Below are positions 11,701 through 24,689 of a stretch of 64,000 nucleotides of DNA, in pieces. Location of the stretch: the NCBI RefSeq assembly GCF_030272615.1, contig NC_081414.1, positions 334,776,427 through 334,840,426 of the forward strand. The letters are read 5' to 3'. The DNA comes from Cryptomeria japonica. Taxonomy: Eukaryota > Streptophyta > Pinopsida > Cupressales > Cupressaceae. The notes beneath the pieces are model-generated. The model saw only the letters and a program-made list of their open reading frames with translations. It searched no databases and was not told the origin of the DNA. A program made the position numbers and the translations under genes. Position 1 is the stretch's first letter. Each line of letters starts with the position of its first letter.

Positions 11701-12799
11701 TACTACACACTGTCTCAGTAAGAAACAAATGGTTCACACATAGGGGTAGTCATTTAGTGACGATGAATAGGTGTTCATTGATGCAATAGACACTCTGATG
11801 ATGCAATGTCTTATGAAAGGAAAAGTTATTAATGGGAGATTGTAATGTGATGTTACTTGGGAGGATTTTCCTTGCATTTCATATATGTACCTCCCATCAT
11901 TGGCATGTTTGGGCCTATGAAATGAGGTTCTCAAGAGGCTTTAAAGCCTAATGCTTGGATAATGAAATGTATATTACAATGATATAGTGTTGGAATGTTA
12001 ATATGGCAGAACTTGATACGCCAATAAGGCTTACCACTTCGCATTGATAGATGTCCTTTTTGGGAGACATAACAAAGCAAAGGCTTAAGGTTGTCATCTT
12101 GGTCCCCAATGGCCTAATGATGCCAGCCATAAGCATGGTTCTAGGTGGAAATTTATTTCTTCCACTGACAAACTCTGTGTCAATACTGATATCTCTTCTC
12201 ATTTTCTCGCTTCACTATTATTTTTTGGAGGCCTCAAAAGCCACATGGCCTTGGATATTGCATGAGAGCTAGTGCATCTTGTGTTTCTTTGATGTTTGGA
12301 GGAAGTTATCTTGGCTAGAAGAATTGGTGTTGGAATACCTAGCCTCGTTGATATCATCAATTTTTGGAGGGTGGTGCTAAGGTTGTTTGGCACCCTATTT
12401 TTTCCAACCTTCACATGATTTTCATTCAACAACACTATGTCAAGGTTGTGCTAGGATGTGACTTCTTGTAGAAATTCACAAACCTAGAACCTACTTACAA
12501 CGTCAGCTAGATGCAAGATTTTATTAAACCAGTTCATGGGGAAGCAAAGAATGCTTAGGCATAACTATGAATTTAATATCTTTGTAATTATATTCCTTTT
12601 GGGTTGGGTTTTTTTTTTTGGGTCGTGAGTAGAGTGGTCATCAATTATGGGCCTTGGGTAGTTTTTGGACATTGGTTTTATACTTGTTTCGGACAAGTTA
12701 TTACTATGTAAATTTTGCTTTTAGTTAATATAATATAAATGGTAACATAAATGTTGCATCTTGTCAATCAAAAAATAAAAATAAAAAATAAATAAAAGA
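11701..12799 (+). other. LINE 3' region with A-rich tail
   Basis: No reading frame of interest. The stretch runs without a break from the RNase H remnant to the tail CAAAAAATAAAAATAAAAA near 12768-12798, where AT-rich single-copy-looking sequence begins. I take the tail as the LINE 3' end. A matching 5' target duplication was not found. Confidence 0.5.
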
Positions 12800-12944
12800 T
12801 TAAACATATAATCTTTATTTATAAATAAAATTATATTTTACAGTATTTATAATTAAAATATTTTAAAATTTGTTATTTCAATCTAAAATTAAATTTTAAA
12901 TTATTATGAATGTATATGATTAAAATATATATCTCTTACTATAT

Positions 12945-14170
<1,226 letters not shown>

Positions 14171-14879
14171 TCAGTAATGGGATTTGAATCCCGCATGATT
14201 AAAAAAAGCTAACATAGTTTCTACTATTATCTAGTCCTCAAGGAGGTTTATGCTTACTCTAATATATTGACAACGTCCTATTTGTCGATAATTTAGGTAT
14301 GTTTCCACATTTATCGCTCATACAAGGGATTATTAAGAAAAATATGCATTTCATATTTTTGTAATGTATATTTGCATAAAAAATAATAGTCACCAAGCTC
14401 AATAATGGTACACCAGTAGGAACCTAGCTATTTGTATTTTATGATGAAAATTTCAATAGGGTAGTTATCTTCACCACTTTCAATTGGTAATATAGAGCAA
14501 CAAGGATTTTATGAAATTAAAATCTCCTATATAACCTATATGTATGTAATTGTTAAAGGAAATGCAAATGTACTAAATATGGAAAACAAGGTCTACGTTC
14601 CTTTCTAAACAGTAAATATTGTAAGGCAAGAATCTATCCTCAAATTTTCTAAAGCTAGATTTCATGTTCTGGTGTGTGTGTGTGTGTGTAGTATTTTTCT
14701 TTTCCCTTATTTATATGTCTATTTTTAACCAACAAAATTAAACAATCAAAGTATTTTGCTTCATTTCTTGCTTACTACCATTCTTGAATAGCTTCTTGGC
14801 ATTCACAACAATCTCACTCTCACATAAACTCTCTTGCTTTGCACTACATACTACATTATTCCACCATTTTCATTGCTAT
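14171..14879. other. Intergenic, no gene recognised
   Basis: AT-rich DNA with a short (GT)n run near 14673-14690. Nothing else can be supported. Confidence 0.6.
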
Positions 14880-14950
14880 AGTAGGGTGTGTGCACCAAGA
14901 TGGTGTGCAAAAAAGTGGACACACACCAAAAAAAAGTTAAAAAAACAACA

Positions 14951-15071
14951 ACCGTGTTCGTGGTTTTAAAATTTTAAAAAAACCCATATGCGGTTAGGTT
15001 CTATGTGCCCGAGCCTAAAGGAACAAAACCGCATACGTGGTCCTTTAGGAAATAAGACTGCCTACGTGGTC
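14951..15071 (+). repeat. Left subterminal motif cluster
   Basis: Four related words: ACCGTGTTCGTGGT (14951), AACCCATATGCGGTT (14981), ACCGCATACGTGGTCC (15028) and GACTGCCTACGTGGTC (15056). They resemble, in inverse orientation, the copies near 26500. The word is partly palindromic, so orientation is only weakly defined. Confidence 0.55.
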
Positions 15072-15193
15072 ACTGTCAAATTTTATTTATTTTTACTGTT
15101 GATTGTATTATTTCCTTCTGTGACCGAGAGCAAGTTCAAAGGGTTTTTTTGTTGCAAATTGCACACGAGCTCCATATTTTCACACCCAGACGC

Positions 15194-17804
15194 CATGGAA
15201 AGAGGTTGGTTACGCATTTTTTTTTGTTTTTTTTTGCACATTTGATAAATTTTATTTACGTTTTCAATTTAAATTCATTGATTTTGATTATTTTAAAAAA
15301 AAATTGTTACCAATATCATATTTTAAAAATCCAGAACCATAACAACATGCATCTCAAAACCCACAACAAAACCCTTAGGATACACCTCCAGCTCCTCCTT
15401 TAGACCATACAACAACTACAAAGGAGGATTTGCTTAATCAGTTAGGGCGAAACAATGCTAAAATAACTAGACTAATTAATAGATTGAAACAATATGAGTT
15501 TGAACATCATTTATCCATTGCCACTAGCCTAGAAACATTGGCTAGTGGTGCCACTGCAGTTTCGAGTCGGATTACAAAATGGGGAAACTATAGGGATAGG
15601 TGTCACACTTATTATGTTGATGGGTTATCATATGATGCAGTGAAAAATAAAAAACATAAGTAAAGCACAAATATGTGCTCTTTTTGTTGATCCTATAACT
15701 GGTGAGTCCTTACCTCTTAATGCAAAGAGGTTTCCCATACATTGGTGTACCAATGTGCAGATGAAGAATCCTTTTTGGAATATGTGGTGGGTGGTCTTTG
15801 ATGAACGACATTGTAATAATTTTGAGGTTCCATTATATTTTTTGAGGAAAGTGTATTGTGAGTTTTTCCTTAATGAGCGGCCTAATTATTTTGATATGAG
15901 AGAGTTCCATGATAGAGGTGGTGGCTCTACCCAAGATAGACCTGGAGTCCGTTGGATATTAGACCCGTAGAGTTGTCGCCCCTAGCACCTAAACCCAAGG
16001 TGCATGCGACGGTCCTAGTAGCCCTAAAAGAGTCGATGGAGCTAGAGACTCTTCATGCAACCACAACATTTACTGATGTGATCATCCAACATGGGACACA
16101 GTTAGCACACCCTCTTGGCCCGGACGATGATCCATTAGCTAAGGCAGTTGTTGTTGGTCAGCCCATTGAGCATGTGTGTCCCACTTGCTCAGGCATATGC
16201 ATAGGGATGGATGTCGAGGCCAGTGCATATGGTTTGACATCCCATCTATGCACAATTTGTGGGAACAGATGTCAGACCCACATGATTGAGGATTTGGCAC
16301 TGACGGATGAATTGATGGACATGGTGTTTTCTAGTCAGCCGCAGACACATGTGTGTTGATTTGAATTCATAACATTTTATTTATCAGTCACTTAAAATTT
16401 GTAATTGTAATGAATTTTCATTTATAGATCGATTTAAATTGATACAAATAATATGCATTTCAGGATGCAGCAATGGGTTTTAATACACCATCTGATATTC
16501 CTCACGCAGTTATTGTAGCTGCAACTTCGATGCCTGAGGTATAAATTTTGTAACATGTTAAAATAGAATATTAATTTAAATTCAAAAAAAATTATAATAT
16601 ATACTAACTCTCTTTAATGCTTGATAAATTTTTGTTTTGAAGGCATTGACAGGGGACCAAATGTCCCAGATTGATGATGTCACCCTCTCAGCAATCGATT
16701 TTGGCCTACAAAGCTATGCGGTATCATATTTTGTACACCTTATTTTATGTATTCTTTTGATGGAATATGCAAGTCATTTAATTTTAAATTTGTTAAATTA
16801 TGTTTAATATTATCTACTAATATCTCTTGTGTTAATTTTGTTTGTTTTAGGGTACCCCCTCAGTGTCTAGGTCTCGTCCTCAGTGAAAGAAATCCTCAAC
16901 GACGCCTAAACGTGGGAATAAGGTAATTGAACACATTTTTAATTGTACAATTGTTTGAAAAGGTTGAAATTGTCTTAGTTGGAATTTGTAGATTGATTCT
17001 ATGTTTTTTATCTGTTTTATATACAATGGCCATTGGGCTTTGTAGAATTGTTGAATGCACCTGATACGCCCGAGGATCGAGAGAGGGCAGAGGTATATAT
17101 CTCTACTTTATTTTCTTGATTTCATGAATATATGCATGTGTACATGTGAAATTGTGATAAATTATAATCTTATCATTTTTCATACAAGAAATATCCATAG
17201 TCGCTTCATCAATGACGAGCCCTCCTCTATGTACTGGAGAAGCATCTCAGGATCTAGTACACTTTTGTTTTATATATTGCATTAATTGTATTTAACCTAC
17301 AATACTTATCATTATATTAATTTTATTTAATCTTTAATCATTTTTTGTATAGGTAATAGCCACAACTGCTCCATCAATGGTGAGCACTCCTTAGACTACT
17401 AGAGAAGCATCTGAGGCTCTGGTACACTTTTGTTCTCTATATTGTAGATTTTTAGTGTTTTTTTATCTTTACATGTTAGTACATTGTATTAATTGTATTT
17501 AATCTACAATAGGCCCCTCCGCGGTTCAACCATAACTTGGATCCTTTGAAGTTTGTGTTCAAGAAAACTCGTAAGACTGACAAGGAGAAGAAAAAAAAGA
17601 CAATAAATTCTAGATCAACAAATGAGGTAATCTACATTTCAATTGCAAAGAAATTATGGTTAAATGCATTGTTATGTTGATAACTGTGAACTATTTTCTA
17701 CAAAAGGATTCTAACTTGGCTTTTGAATTGTGGTTGTGCAACCATCTACAAAGCCGTGTACTACATCAAAGAGGCTCAATTTTGATGATCCACCACAAGT
17801 ATAG
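15194..17804 (+). pseudogene. Partner gene of the DNA transposon, multi-exon, CX2C-X20-CX2C
   Basis: Family not recognised. A possible start is GCCATGGAAAGAG at 15194, followed by an intron-like GTTGG. The body reads DLLNQLGRNNAKITRLINRL (15427 on), then, after a frame change, ICALFVDPITGESLPLNAKR and NPFWNMWWVVFDERH (15672-15810) and a basic C-terminal part. A second frame (15952-16359) holds CPTC at 16177-16188 and CTIC at 16249-16260, a likely zinc ribbon. Downstream small exons have good splice edges: 16464-16538, 16643-16720 and 16851-16922 (75, 78 and 72 bp, all multiples of three). A lysine-rich exon near 17516-17623 follows, and the last exon ends LNFDDPPQV and TAG at 17802-17804. In-frame stops and frameshifts mark it as decayed. 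By position it may be an accessory factor of the transposase, as TnpA is in En/Spm. That role is inference only. Confidence 0.5.
17201..17515 (+). repeat. Duplicated exon and intron within the partner gene
   Basis: TCATCAATGACGAGC...GAGAAGCATCTCAGGATCTAG (17206 on) is repeated about 166 bp later as CCATCAATGGTGAGC...GAGAAGCATCTGAGGCTCTGG. The following intron words (TACACTTTTGTT, TTGTATTTAA.CTACAATA) are repeated as well. This is a tandem duplication that includes one coding exon and its intron. Confidence 0.6.
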
Positions 17805-18499
17805 GATCATATAGTGTTAGTTGTGGTCATTGAATGACCAATACATGTAGATAAATTCTACATTTTTATTGTATATCGATTTGGACATGGCATATGCCAC
17901 ATTTTTGTAAAACTTGTATTGACTTGGCATATATGTCTTTTTTATATATATAAATGTTGATATTCGATCCAATAAAAGTGTATTGTATTCATTATTGTGC
18001 ATTTTGTTGATATTGATATGTATATTCGATACATACATAATTTGTTCATTGTGTTGATTATTATGTATATAAACAATTATTTATAATTGATACGGTTAAT
18101 TTTTGCTCAAACTATTCGATGTATTTGGTGGTTGCCCTTTTATAAAGTTAAATGAATATTTGCCTATGTAATCAACAATATGAATATAAACAACCAAAAT
18201 ATATGATATAAAGTATTGCAATTGTGGAATATGATTTGATAAGCTTTCTAAAATATTGAAATAACCCTACAAAACTCCTTGTCTCAATCAAAATGAAATT
18301 CAATGGTAATGGTCAGATTTGATCTGTGGTAATGATCACTAGGTGCTTTTGATTCCTTTTGTCAAATTCCAGTTTTTGTCTTGTTTTCCATTTGTTTTAT
18401 CTAAATAAGGTGATTTGGGACCATTAATGATCATTTGAAGCCATTTGTGAAAGTTTGGGGTCATTTGGATAAAAGATGTAAAAGTTGCTCAGTTGTTGT
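17805..18499. other. AT-rich spacer between partner gene and tandem array
   Basis: No coding potential seen. It ends in a GT/TTTGG-rich stretch leading into the array. Confidence 0.5.
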
Positions 18500-20180
18500 C
18501 AAAGTTGTCAAAGTTTCTTCATGGGCACAAACAAAAATAACGAGCATGTCAATGTGGGAAGGTTTACGCTAGGCATGCTCCTGTTGTACTTCCCAACACG
18601 TTGGAATGTCAAGAGCCATACCCTACCGGTGTGATCTCTCAAGTGCTCTGAGTCCAAAAAATTATCAAACTTTGACGAATAGTTTCTCACAATCCAGGAT
18701 GAATATGATCAGTTTGTTTGCACCTATAGGGTCACGTGAGGCTCGTCTATAATGACCTATCTTGGTTTCTGATGACTCGGAGCCATTTTCAAATGGTTGC
18801 GTTTTTTCACCTATTGCAAAAATCGTTAGTGGCATGCAATGCAAAGTTGCAAGATAGGCTAGATTTTATTTCGTTCATCATGGGCACAAACCAACATCAT
18901 AAGCATGTCTGAGTGGGCAGTTTTACTCTATGCATTCTCCTATTATGCCTCCCAATGCACCAGAACATCGAGAGCCATACCCTACTGACACGATCTCTCA
19001 AGTGCCCTGAGTCCGAAAAATGGTCAAACTTTGGCAGATAGTTTCTCGCAATACAGGATGCATATGATTGATCTGTTTGAACCTATAGGGTAACTTGAGG
19101 CTCGTCTACAATCACCTATCTCGGTTTCTGACGACTCGGAGCCATTTTCAAATGGTAGCATTTTTTTACTTGCTGCAAAAACCGTCAGTGACATGCAATG
19201 CAAAGTTGCAAGATAGGCTAGATTTGTTTTCGTTCATCGTGGGCACAAACCAACATCATGAGTGTGTCTGGGTGGAAATGTTTGTGCTAGGAATTCTCTT
19301 GTTGGTCCTCCCAATGCGTCGAAACATCGAGAGCCATGCCCTACTGGCATGATCTCTCAAGTGCCTTAAGTCCAAAAAATTGTCAAACTTTGATGGATTG
19401 TTTCTTGCAATCCAAGATGCATATGATCAATCTATTTGAACCTATAGGGTCATGTGAGGCTCATCTACAATGACCCATCTCATTTTCTGATGAGTCAGAG
19501 CCATTTTCAAATGGTAGCATTTTTTTGCCTACTGCAAAAACTGTTAATGGCATGCAATGCAAAGTTGCAAGATAGGCTAGATTTGATTTTGTTCGTTGTG
19601 GGCACAAACCAACATCACGAGAGTGCCTGGGTGGGAAGTTTTACACTATGCATGCTCTTATTGTGCCTCCCAATGCACCGTAACGTCGAGAACCATACCC
19701 TACCGACGCGATTTCTCAAGTGCCTCGAGTCCAAAAAATTATCAAACTTTGACAGATAGTTTCTCGCAATCCAGGATGCATATGATCAATCCATTTGAAC
19801 TTATAGGGTCACATGAGGCTCGTCTACAATGACCTTGGAGCCATTTTCAAATGGTAGCATTTTTTCACCTGCTGTAAAAATCATCAGTCGCATGCAATGC
19901 AAAGTTGCAAAATAGGCTAGATTTGATTATGCTTGTCGTGGTCACAAACCAACATCACAGGTGTCTCCAGGTGGGCGATTTTACACTAGGCAGACTCTTG
20001 TTGTGCATACCAATGCATCAGAACATCAAGAGTCACACCCTACCGGTGTGATCTCTCAAGTGCCTAAGTCCAAAAAATTGTCAAACTTTGATGGACTATT
20101 TCTTGCAATCCAGGATGCGTATGATCAATCTATTTGAACCTATAGGGTCATGTGAGGCTCATCTATAATGACCTATCTTA
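18500..20180 (+). repeat. 359-bp tandem array, five units
   Basis: The landmark TGGGCACAAAC occurs at about 18522, 18881, 19240, 19599 and 19939 (as TGGTCACAAAC). The spacings are 359, 359, 359 and 340. The short fourth interval lacks the TCTCGGTTTCTGATGACTC segment. Other shared words are GATCTCTCAAGTGCC, CAATCCAGGATGCATATGAT, CCTATAGGGTCA and GCAAAGTTGCAAGATAGGCT. Units differ by roughly 10 percent by eye. The array lies between the 3' ends of the two transposon genes. Short frames inside it recur unit to unit and are broken, so they are not genes. Confidence 0.9.
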
Positions 20181-20718
20181 GTTATCTTCCTAGTCATCCC
20201 AAAATGCTTGTCAGACATTTTTAATCCCGCTGCTATCATGGCGCCCTCTACAAGCCCATTCCTAACAAACTATTCTAATATGAGGGTGAAATGGTAAATG
20301 GAGAAAGAGGGAGAAGGAAGGAAAACAAAAAATTGCTAGCTCTCCTCCATTCTCACTCTATCTCTCCAAAGTGTATTTTCTCTCGTCCGAGCCAAAAAGA
20401 GGCTTTTTTCTCTTCTGGCCTGCTTCAAACAATCCAAATGCCTATTTTTTTCACTCCTCCCTAAATCCCCAATAGGAGAAATTCATGCAAACCCAATCTC
20501 TCTAACTGCAAACCCACCACAGGAAAAGCCAAAACTCCCACTTCCAAACGTGGCTTATCTCAATACCAAAACCAACCCAACTTATCACATCACATAAACT
20601 CAAAACCCTTAAGATATTCAAAACATAGTCACATATATTCAAAAAATAGTCACAAAACATGTCACATATATTCAAAATTGTTTTACAAATCATCTCATGG
20701 GCTTTTATACAAAATTTG
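20181..20718. other. Spacer between tandem array and transposase gene
   Basis: It holds a GA-rich stretch (20280-20335), CT-rich words and direct repeats of ATATTCAAAA.ATAGTCACA around 20620-20680. No gene is supported. Confidence 0.5.
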
Positions 20719-20873
20719 GCATTTAAATATGTGTGAAACAACTCATCGCCATTTAAATATACAAAAAATGGCATCTAAATATGTACAAATCAGCTCATGG
20801 CCATTTAAATATACAAAATTATGCCCCTAAATATGTACAAATTAGTTCATGGGAATTTATATATAAAACAATG
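20719..20873 (-). repeat. 52-bp tandem repeat, three units
   Basis: Units start at 20719 (GCATTTAAATATGTGTG), 20771 (GCATCTAAATATGTAC) and 20823 (GCCCCTAAATATGTAC), each carrying CTCATGG or TTCATGG about 25 bp on. It sits just past the stop codon of the minus-strand transposase pseudogene. Confidence 0.75.
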
Positions 20874-20939
20874 AATATAGAACAATTCGTCAGCGATATA
20901 TACAAAACTATTAAAATCATTCTACCTTGAACCGCAAAA

Positions 20940-23880
20940 TCAATCAAGTGAGCCTTCTGTATCAACTCTAACCTGTATTGTGTCAAGTATTGCCTTGTGG
21001 TCAGATTCACGAACTTTCCATAAAATCTTGTTATGAGGTCTACCACGATACTTAATCAAATGAATATTTGTTGCAACAACATGGTTGGAGAAATGAAGAA
21101 TATGTATGTGTGTTTCAAAGTCCTTGAATAACCAAACATCAAAATTCTTGATAGGGTATCTCCTAAGCCATGTGCTTATCATGACAATAGACCCTACTAG
21201 ATACTCAATACCCTCTCCATCAATGATTATGGTTGTCAATTTTCTCTTAGGCTCAATACAACGACACAAAATATAATCCGTTCCTTCTTCATTGTTCTCT
21301 TCTACAACAACTGCGTACACATGACCTGCATATTATAGAATGATAATTAATACAAAAAATAATGTTTGATGTAACAAAATGAGCCAAAAACAATTCCTGC
21401 AATAAAATTTACCCAAAAAATCATCTGGTTCCACCAGGTTGGATACATGATCAAAATCAACTGATGCTTCCATTTGGTTCAATTGCAATGCTCTGGGAAT
21501 TTGATAGGTATCAATGGGATGTAACAGTCTACAAGACCATTTGTCAACCCACTCTTGTGATTCACATTCTTCCCACAAAAAATACATATATGAAGAGAAA
21601 AAACATACAATTTGTCTAGTATAAATTATCGGTGAACTTGCATTTGAATTTTGAAATGAGTGCATGTCACTAGATCCTACAACTGTACAACAATCTTGAT
21701 AGTTTTCAATGACATATTTAATGATCAACCAAAAATATCTATGAACCTTTGATGTACCTGCATTACCTGGTCCCATTGTAGAGTTACACCATCACACAAT
21801 TGTTGTTGCATCTATCAACTCAGCACCACCTTCGTACTTCAATTCTTCTCTAGCTAGGGATCTTTTTACGCATGCTCCTGCACCATTGTGCTCTCCCTTT
21901 CCATGTCCAGCCTTAGTGAAATTCCAAAAATATTGTACATCACTTGTCACATGCATCCTACTCAACCAATAGAACATCCTTGCATTTTTGAATTGTGAGG
22001 TGCAATTATCAAACCATATTATGTGTTACTTGTATCGTATGTTCCTTTCCCTTAAACTATCATATAAAACTTTAAAGCATCCTTGCACAAACTCTAATGA
22101 ATGTGTACAATCATCACTTATGTAGAAGTGATACTCTCTTACAACCTTTCTATCCCCCTCTATGCTATCATCTGCATGCATGAATGCTATGTGTACAAAA
22201 ATAGAAACTTATTTATAATGGTAATACATAGATTCCACTTCATTTTGTGGTTGTAGTGTATAATATTAAGCAAAATCAACTATAGAGACAATGGTACCAA
22301 GAGGAAATGTGTCCTTGCATAACTTAAATTTCTCATCTAACTACCAAGCTCTATATGTATGCATTATGTACTCATAGACTAGTTTCTCTTTAAACGTTCT
22401 CATAAAATCAGCTACACATATATTGTTTTTCACTAACTCACATCTCTTCAATTATTTTCCATCTTTAACCCCATATGTCACTATCTTGTACTTTCCAAAA
22501 GATACTAGTTTCTTACCAATTTCATATGTGCTATCCAAATGTAGACATCTTGGCAAATGTTGCAAACCACCACATGTAGCACAAGAACCTTTCAAACACA
22601 TCATCTTATAATAAATGCAAACATCATCTCTTTTACATAACACACTTGAAATAAATTATCTTGGCGACTTAGGAGGTGGTTGTATATTGCATTCCTACAA
22701 AACATCGTTGGTGTGTAAAGTACAACATATATGACGATAAATATCATAGTGCATGGAAAATTCAATATGCATCCTACAACAACACATGGTGCGTACATGA
22801 TTAATCTTAACATAAAAGGTTTTTCTATTTCAAAAAATCTTTGACTAATTCTTATTTGAGGAAACTTTTGAAGGAATCTTTCATAAAATTTTGTTTGAGT
22901 CATATCCAAATAGTGTTTGGCATGTGGCTCACGATTTCTAGATCCAATTCGCCTTATAACAACATCTCTTTGGTTAGGTGAAACCCTTGTGTTGTCGTGC
23001 CCAAAAGTTTCAAATAATGTTCTTAGTGCATCCACAACAACCTTGTCTTTGCGTAGTACTCTACCTGAGAATGCCCAAAGAGAATTATTTTTAGGATCCT
23101 CTATTTTCTCCTACCTATCTAATGCTTTACACAATGTTGTTCTACTTATGTTTAATGACTTACTTATTTTTTTTATCAAACGATTTTCTTTTCTTTTCTT
23201 TCTTATTATGGTTGATGTAATAACATGTCGAGTAACATTAGAATATTTAGTAAGTGATTTTGAACCAATAGCTTGATATGCATCAAATAGATTTCTCACA
23301 ATAGTTCTTTCGCTATTACTTTCAAATGATCTTAGGCCTAGAATTTTCATCGTCTCTCTAAAATTCAAATTTTTAATCATTTCAACAATTAATTGGCATC
23401 TTGCAATTTGATTTAAGCTTTCAAAATAGTTTTGCCATATTCTTTTAACCATTCTCCTACAAGTTTGTTCATTTATTTTATCGGGAATTGGCTTCAAAAT
23501 ATTCTCATCGATGTCAATTAGATACTTTGGTTTATGATTCTAGGAAGTGTCAACATTGGTGCATTGCGTGCATTAGGTACATTCATCGCATCAAATAGAG
23601 CTAGTGTATGTTCATCATTGCATGCATTAGGTACATTCATTGCATTAAAATGATACGGTAAATCAAATGTTGTTGGTGCATCTTCATCGTTTGTTTGTTT
23701 ATTCATTGTGATCTCTTCTTCAATTGCATTATGTTTGTTTGGTAAATCAAATTGAGATATTGAGGATGACATATCTTCTTGTCCTATTGTTCTTATGTCG
23801 TGTAATTTCTTCATACATTGTGTTTGTCTTTCCTTTTCAGCCTCTTGTTGTTCCATCGTTCCTTTCTTGTTCTTTCCCAT
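20940..23880 (-). pseudogene. DDE-like transposase pseudogene, unnamed family
   Basis: The gene runs on minus from ATGGGAAAGAACAAG (23880) to TGA at 20942-20940, about 950 codons. A charged N-terminus leads to a helical region ending SKSLNISRTTLCKALDR, a plausible DNA-binding helix-turn-helix (23111-23497). A cysteine- and histidine-rich part follows: MHIEFSMHYDIYRH, then CLKGSCATCGGLQHLPRC. The catalytic-like core keeps a single frame: VDFA (Asp at 22277-22275), WFDNCTSQFK (Asp at 22010-22008) and AGHGKGEHNGAGACVKR (Glu at 21893-21891). That is D-X88-D-X38-E if no intron intervenes. A GT-AG intron (21412-21326, 87 bp) separates EPDDFLG from HVYAVVVEENNEEG. A frameshift near 22820, another near 23510 and about eight in-frame stops show decay. 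The HGKG..NG.G..VK motif recalls DDE-type transposases, but I cannot name the superfamily. Confidence 0.6.
21326..21412 (-). other. Intron in the transposase pseudogene
   Basis: On minus: donor G|GTAAATTTTATT, acceptor TAATATGCAG|GTCATG, 87 bp. The reading frame is restored across it (DFLG then HVYAVVVEEN). The length is a multiple of three, but the interior would end in a stop if retained. Confidence 0.65.
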
Positions 23881-24187
23881 CGTTAATACTGATTGTCCTA
23901 AATAGAGTCATTTTACATATATATGTAAACAAAATTTCTTAAACAATCAAATAACAATAAAATTGAGCATTATCGTTATTTTTTAAATCAACACTATTAA
24001 ACAATCACAATAACATTGACCAAACTAATAAGAACAATAATTCAATCATTTGAAATCATGCAAAACAAAAATTTCACTTACTTGTACATATTAAACTATC
24101 ACAGAAGCATAGTAACAGTTGCAGTGGGGCCTTCAACGACCTTAAAAACTTCTTTTGAGGTTGTTGGGAAACTAAAAGTATGTCCAA
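23881..24187 (-). promoter_or_regulatory. 5' flank of the transposase pseudogene
   Basis: AT-rich, with no frame of its own. Its position between the first ATG and the subterminal motif cluster makes it the likely promoter region. No clear TATA box was fixed. Confidence 0.3.
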
Positions 24188-24320
24188 GAACTTTGTACAC
24201 GGTATGTTCAGTAACCCCATGCACGCTTTTAGTCCCTAAAAATGCTCACTAGATCAATGTCCATATTCCCAGTATCCCATATGCATTTTTAACTTATTAA
24301 AACCTCGTATGCGTTACTTG
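24188..24320 (-). repeat. Right subterminal motif cluster, inner part
   Basis: Minus-strand words AACGCATACGAGGTTTT, AAGCGTGCATGGGGTTA and ACCGTGTACAAAGTTC resemble the left-arm motif. The cluster stops where GA-rich microsatellite begins and resumes at 26484. Confidence 0.45.
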
Positions 24321-24329
24321 TAGTAAAGA

Positions 24330-24467
24330 AAATGTGAAGGAAAAGGGAGGGAGGAAGAGGGGGAGGGAGGAAAAGGGAGATAAAGGGGGAGAGGGAGAGA
24401 GAGGGAGAGAGAGGGGGATGTAGAGAGAGAGTGAGAGAGAGTGAGAGAGGGAGAGAGAGAGAGAGAG

Positions 24468-24530
<63 letters not shown>

Positions 24531-24587
24531 ATGTAGAGAGAGAGTGAGAGAGAGTGAGAGAGGGAGAGAGAGAGAGGGGGGAGAGAG

Positions 24588-24670
<83 letters not shown>
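24330..24670 (+). repeat. GA-rich microsatellite block
   Basis: Long (GA)n runs at about 24471-24522 and 24590-24666 inside G/A-rich DNA. The Arg-Glu repeat frames across it are artefacts. Confidence 0.9.
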
Positions 24671-24689
24671 GATTAAGGATATTCCATTG

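Larger units (their letters stand above)
6971..12799 (+). mobile_element. Decayed L1-type LINE, split by a solo LTR
   Basis: Domains occur in the order expected of plant L1 ORF2: endonuclease, linker, reverse transcriptase, zf-RVT and RNase H. They run from about 6971 to 11700 and are followed by a 3' region ending in an A-rich tail (12768-12798, CAAAAAATAAAAATAAAAA). The coding frame is interrupted at 9720 by a 1.4-kb LTR and resumes with the RNase H domain at about 11250. ORF1 and the start of the endonuclease are missing, so the copy is 5' truncated. Many stops and frameshifts show that it is long dead. Confidence 0.8.

Noticed and set aside
14841-14880. CACTACA word as the end of a CACTA element
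   Set aside because: No inverted partner was found on the right side, and the transposase motifs do not look like CACTA.
19095-19832. Similar open frames in successive 359-bp units
   Set aside because: They recur because the DNA repeats; frames differ in length, carry stops, and show no known domain.
18500-20180. Tandem array as a CRISPR-like array
   Set aside because: Units are 359 bp, contiguous and without unique spacers; the context is a plant nuclear transposon.
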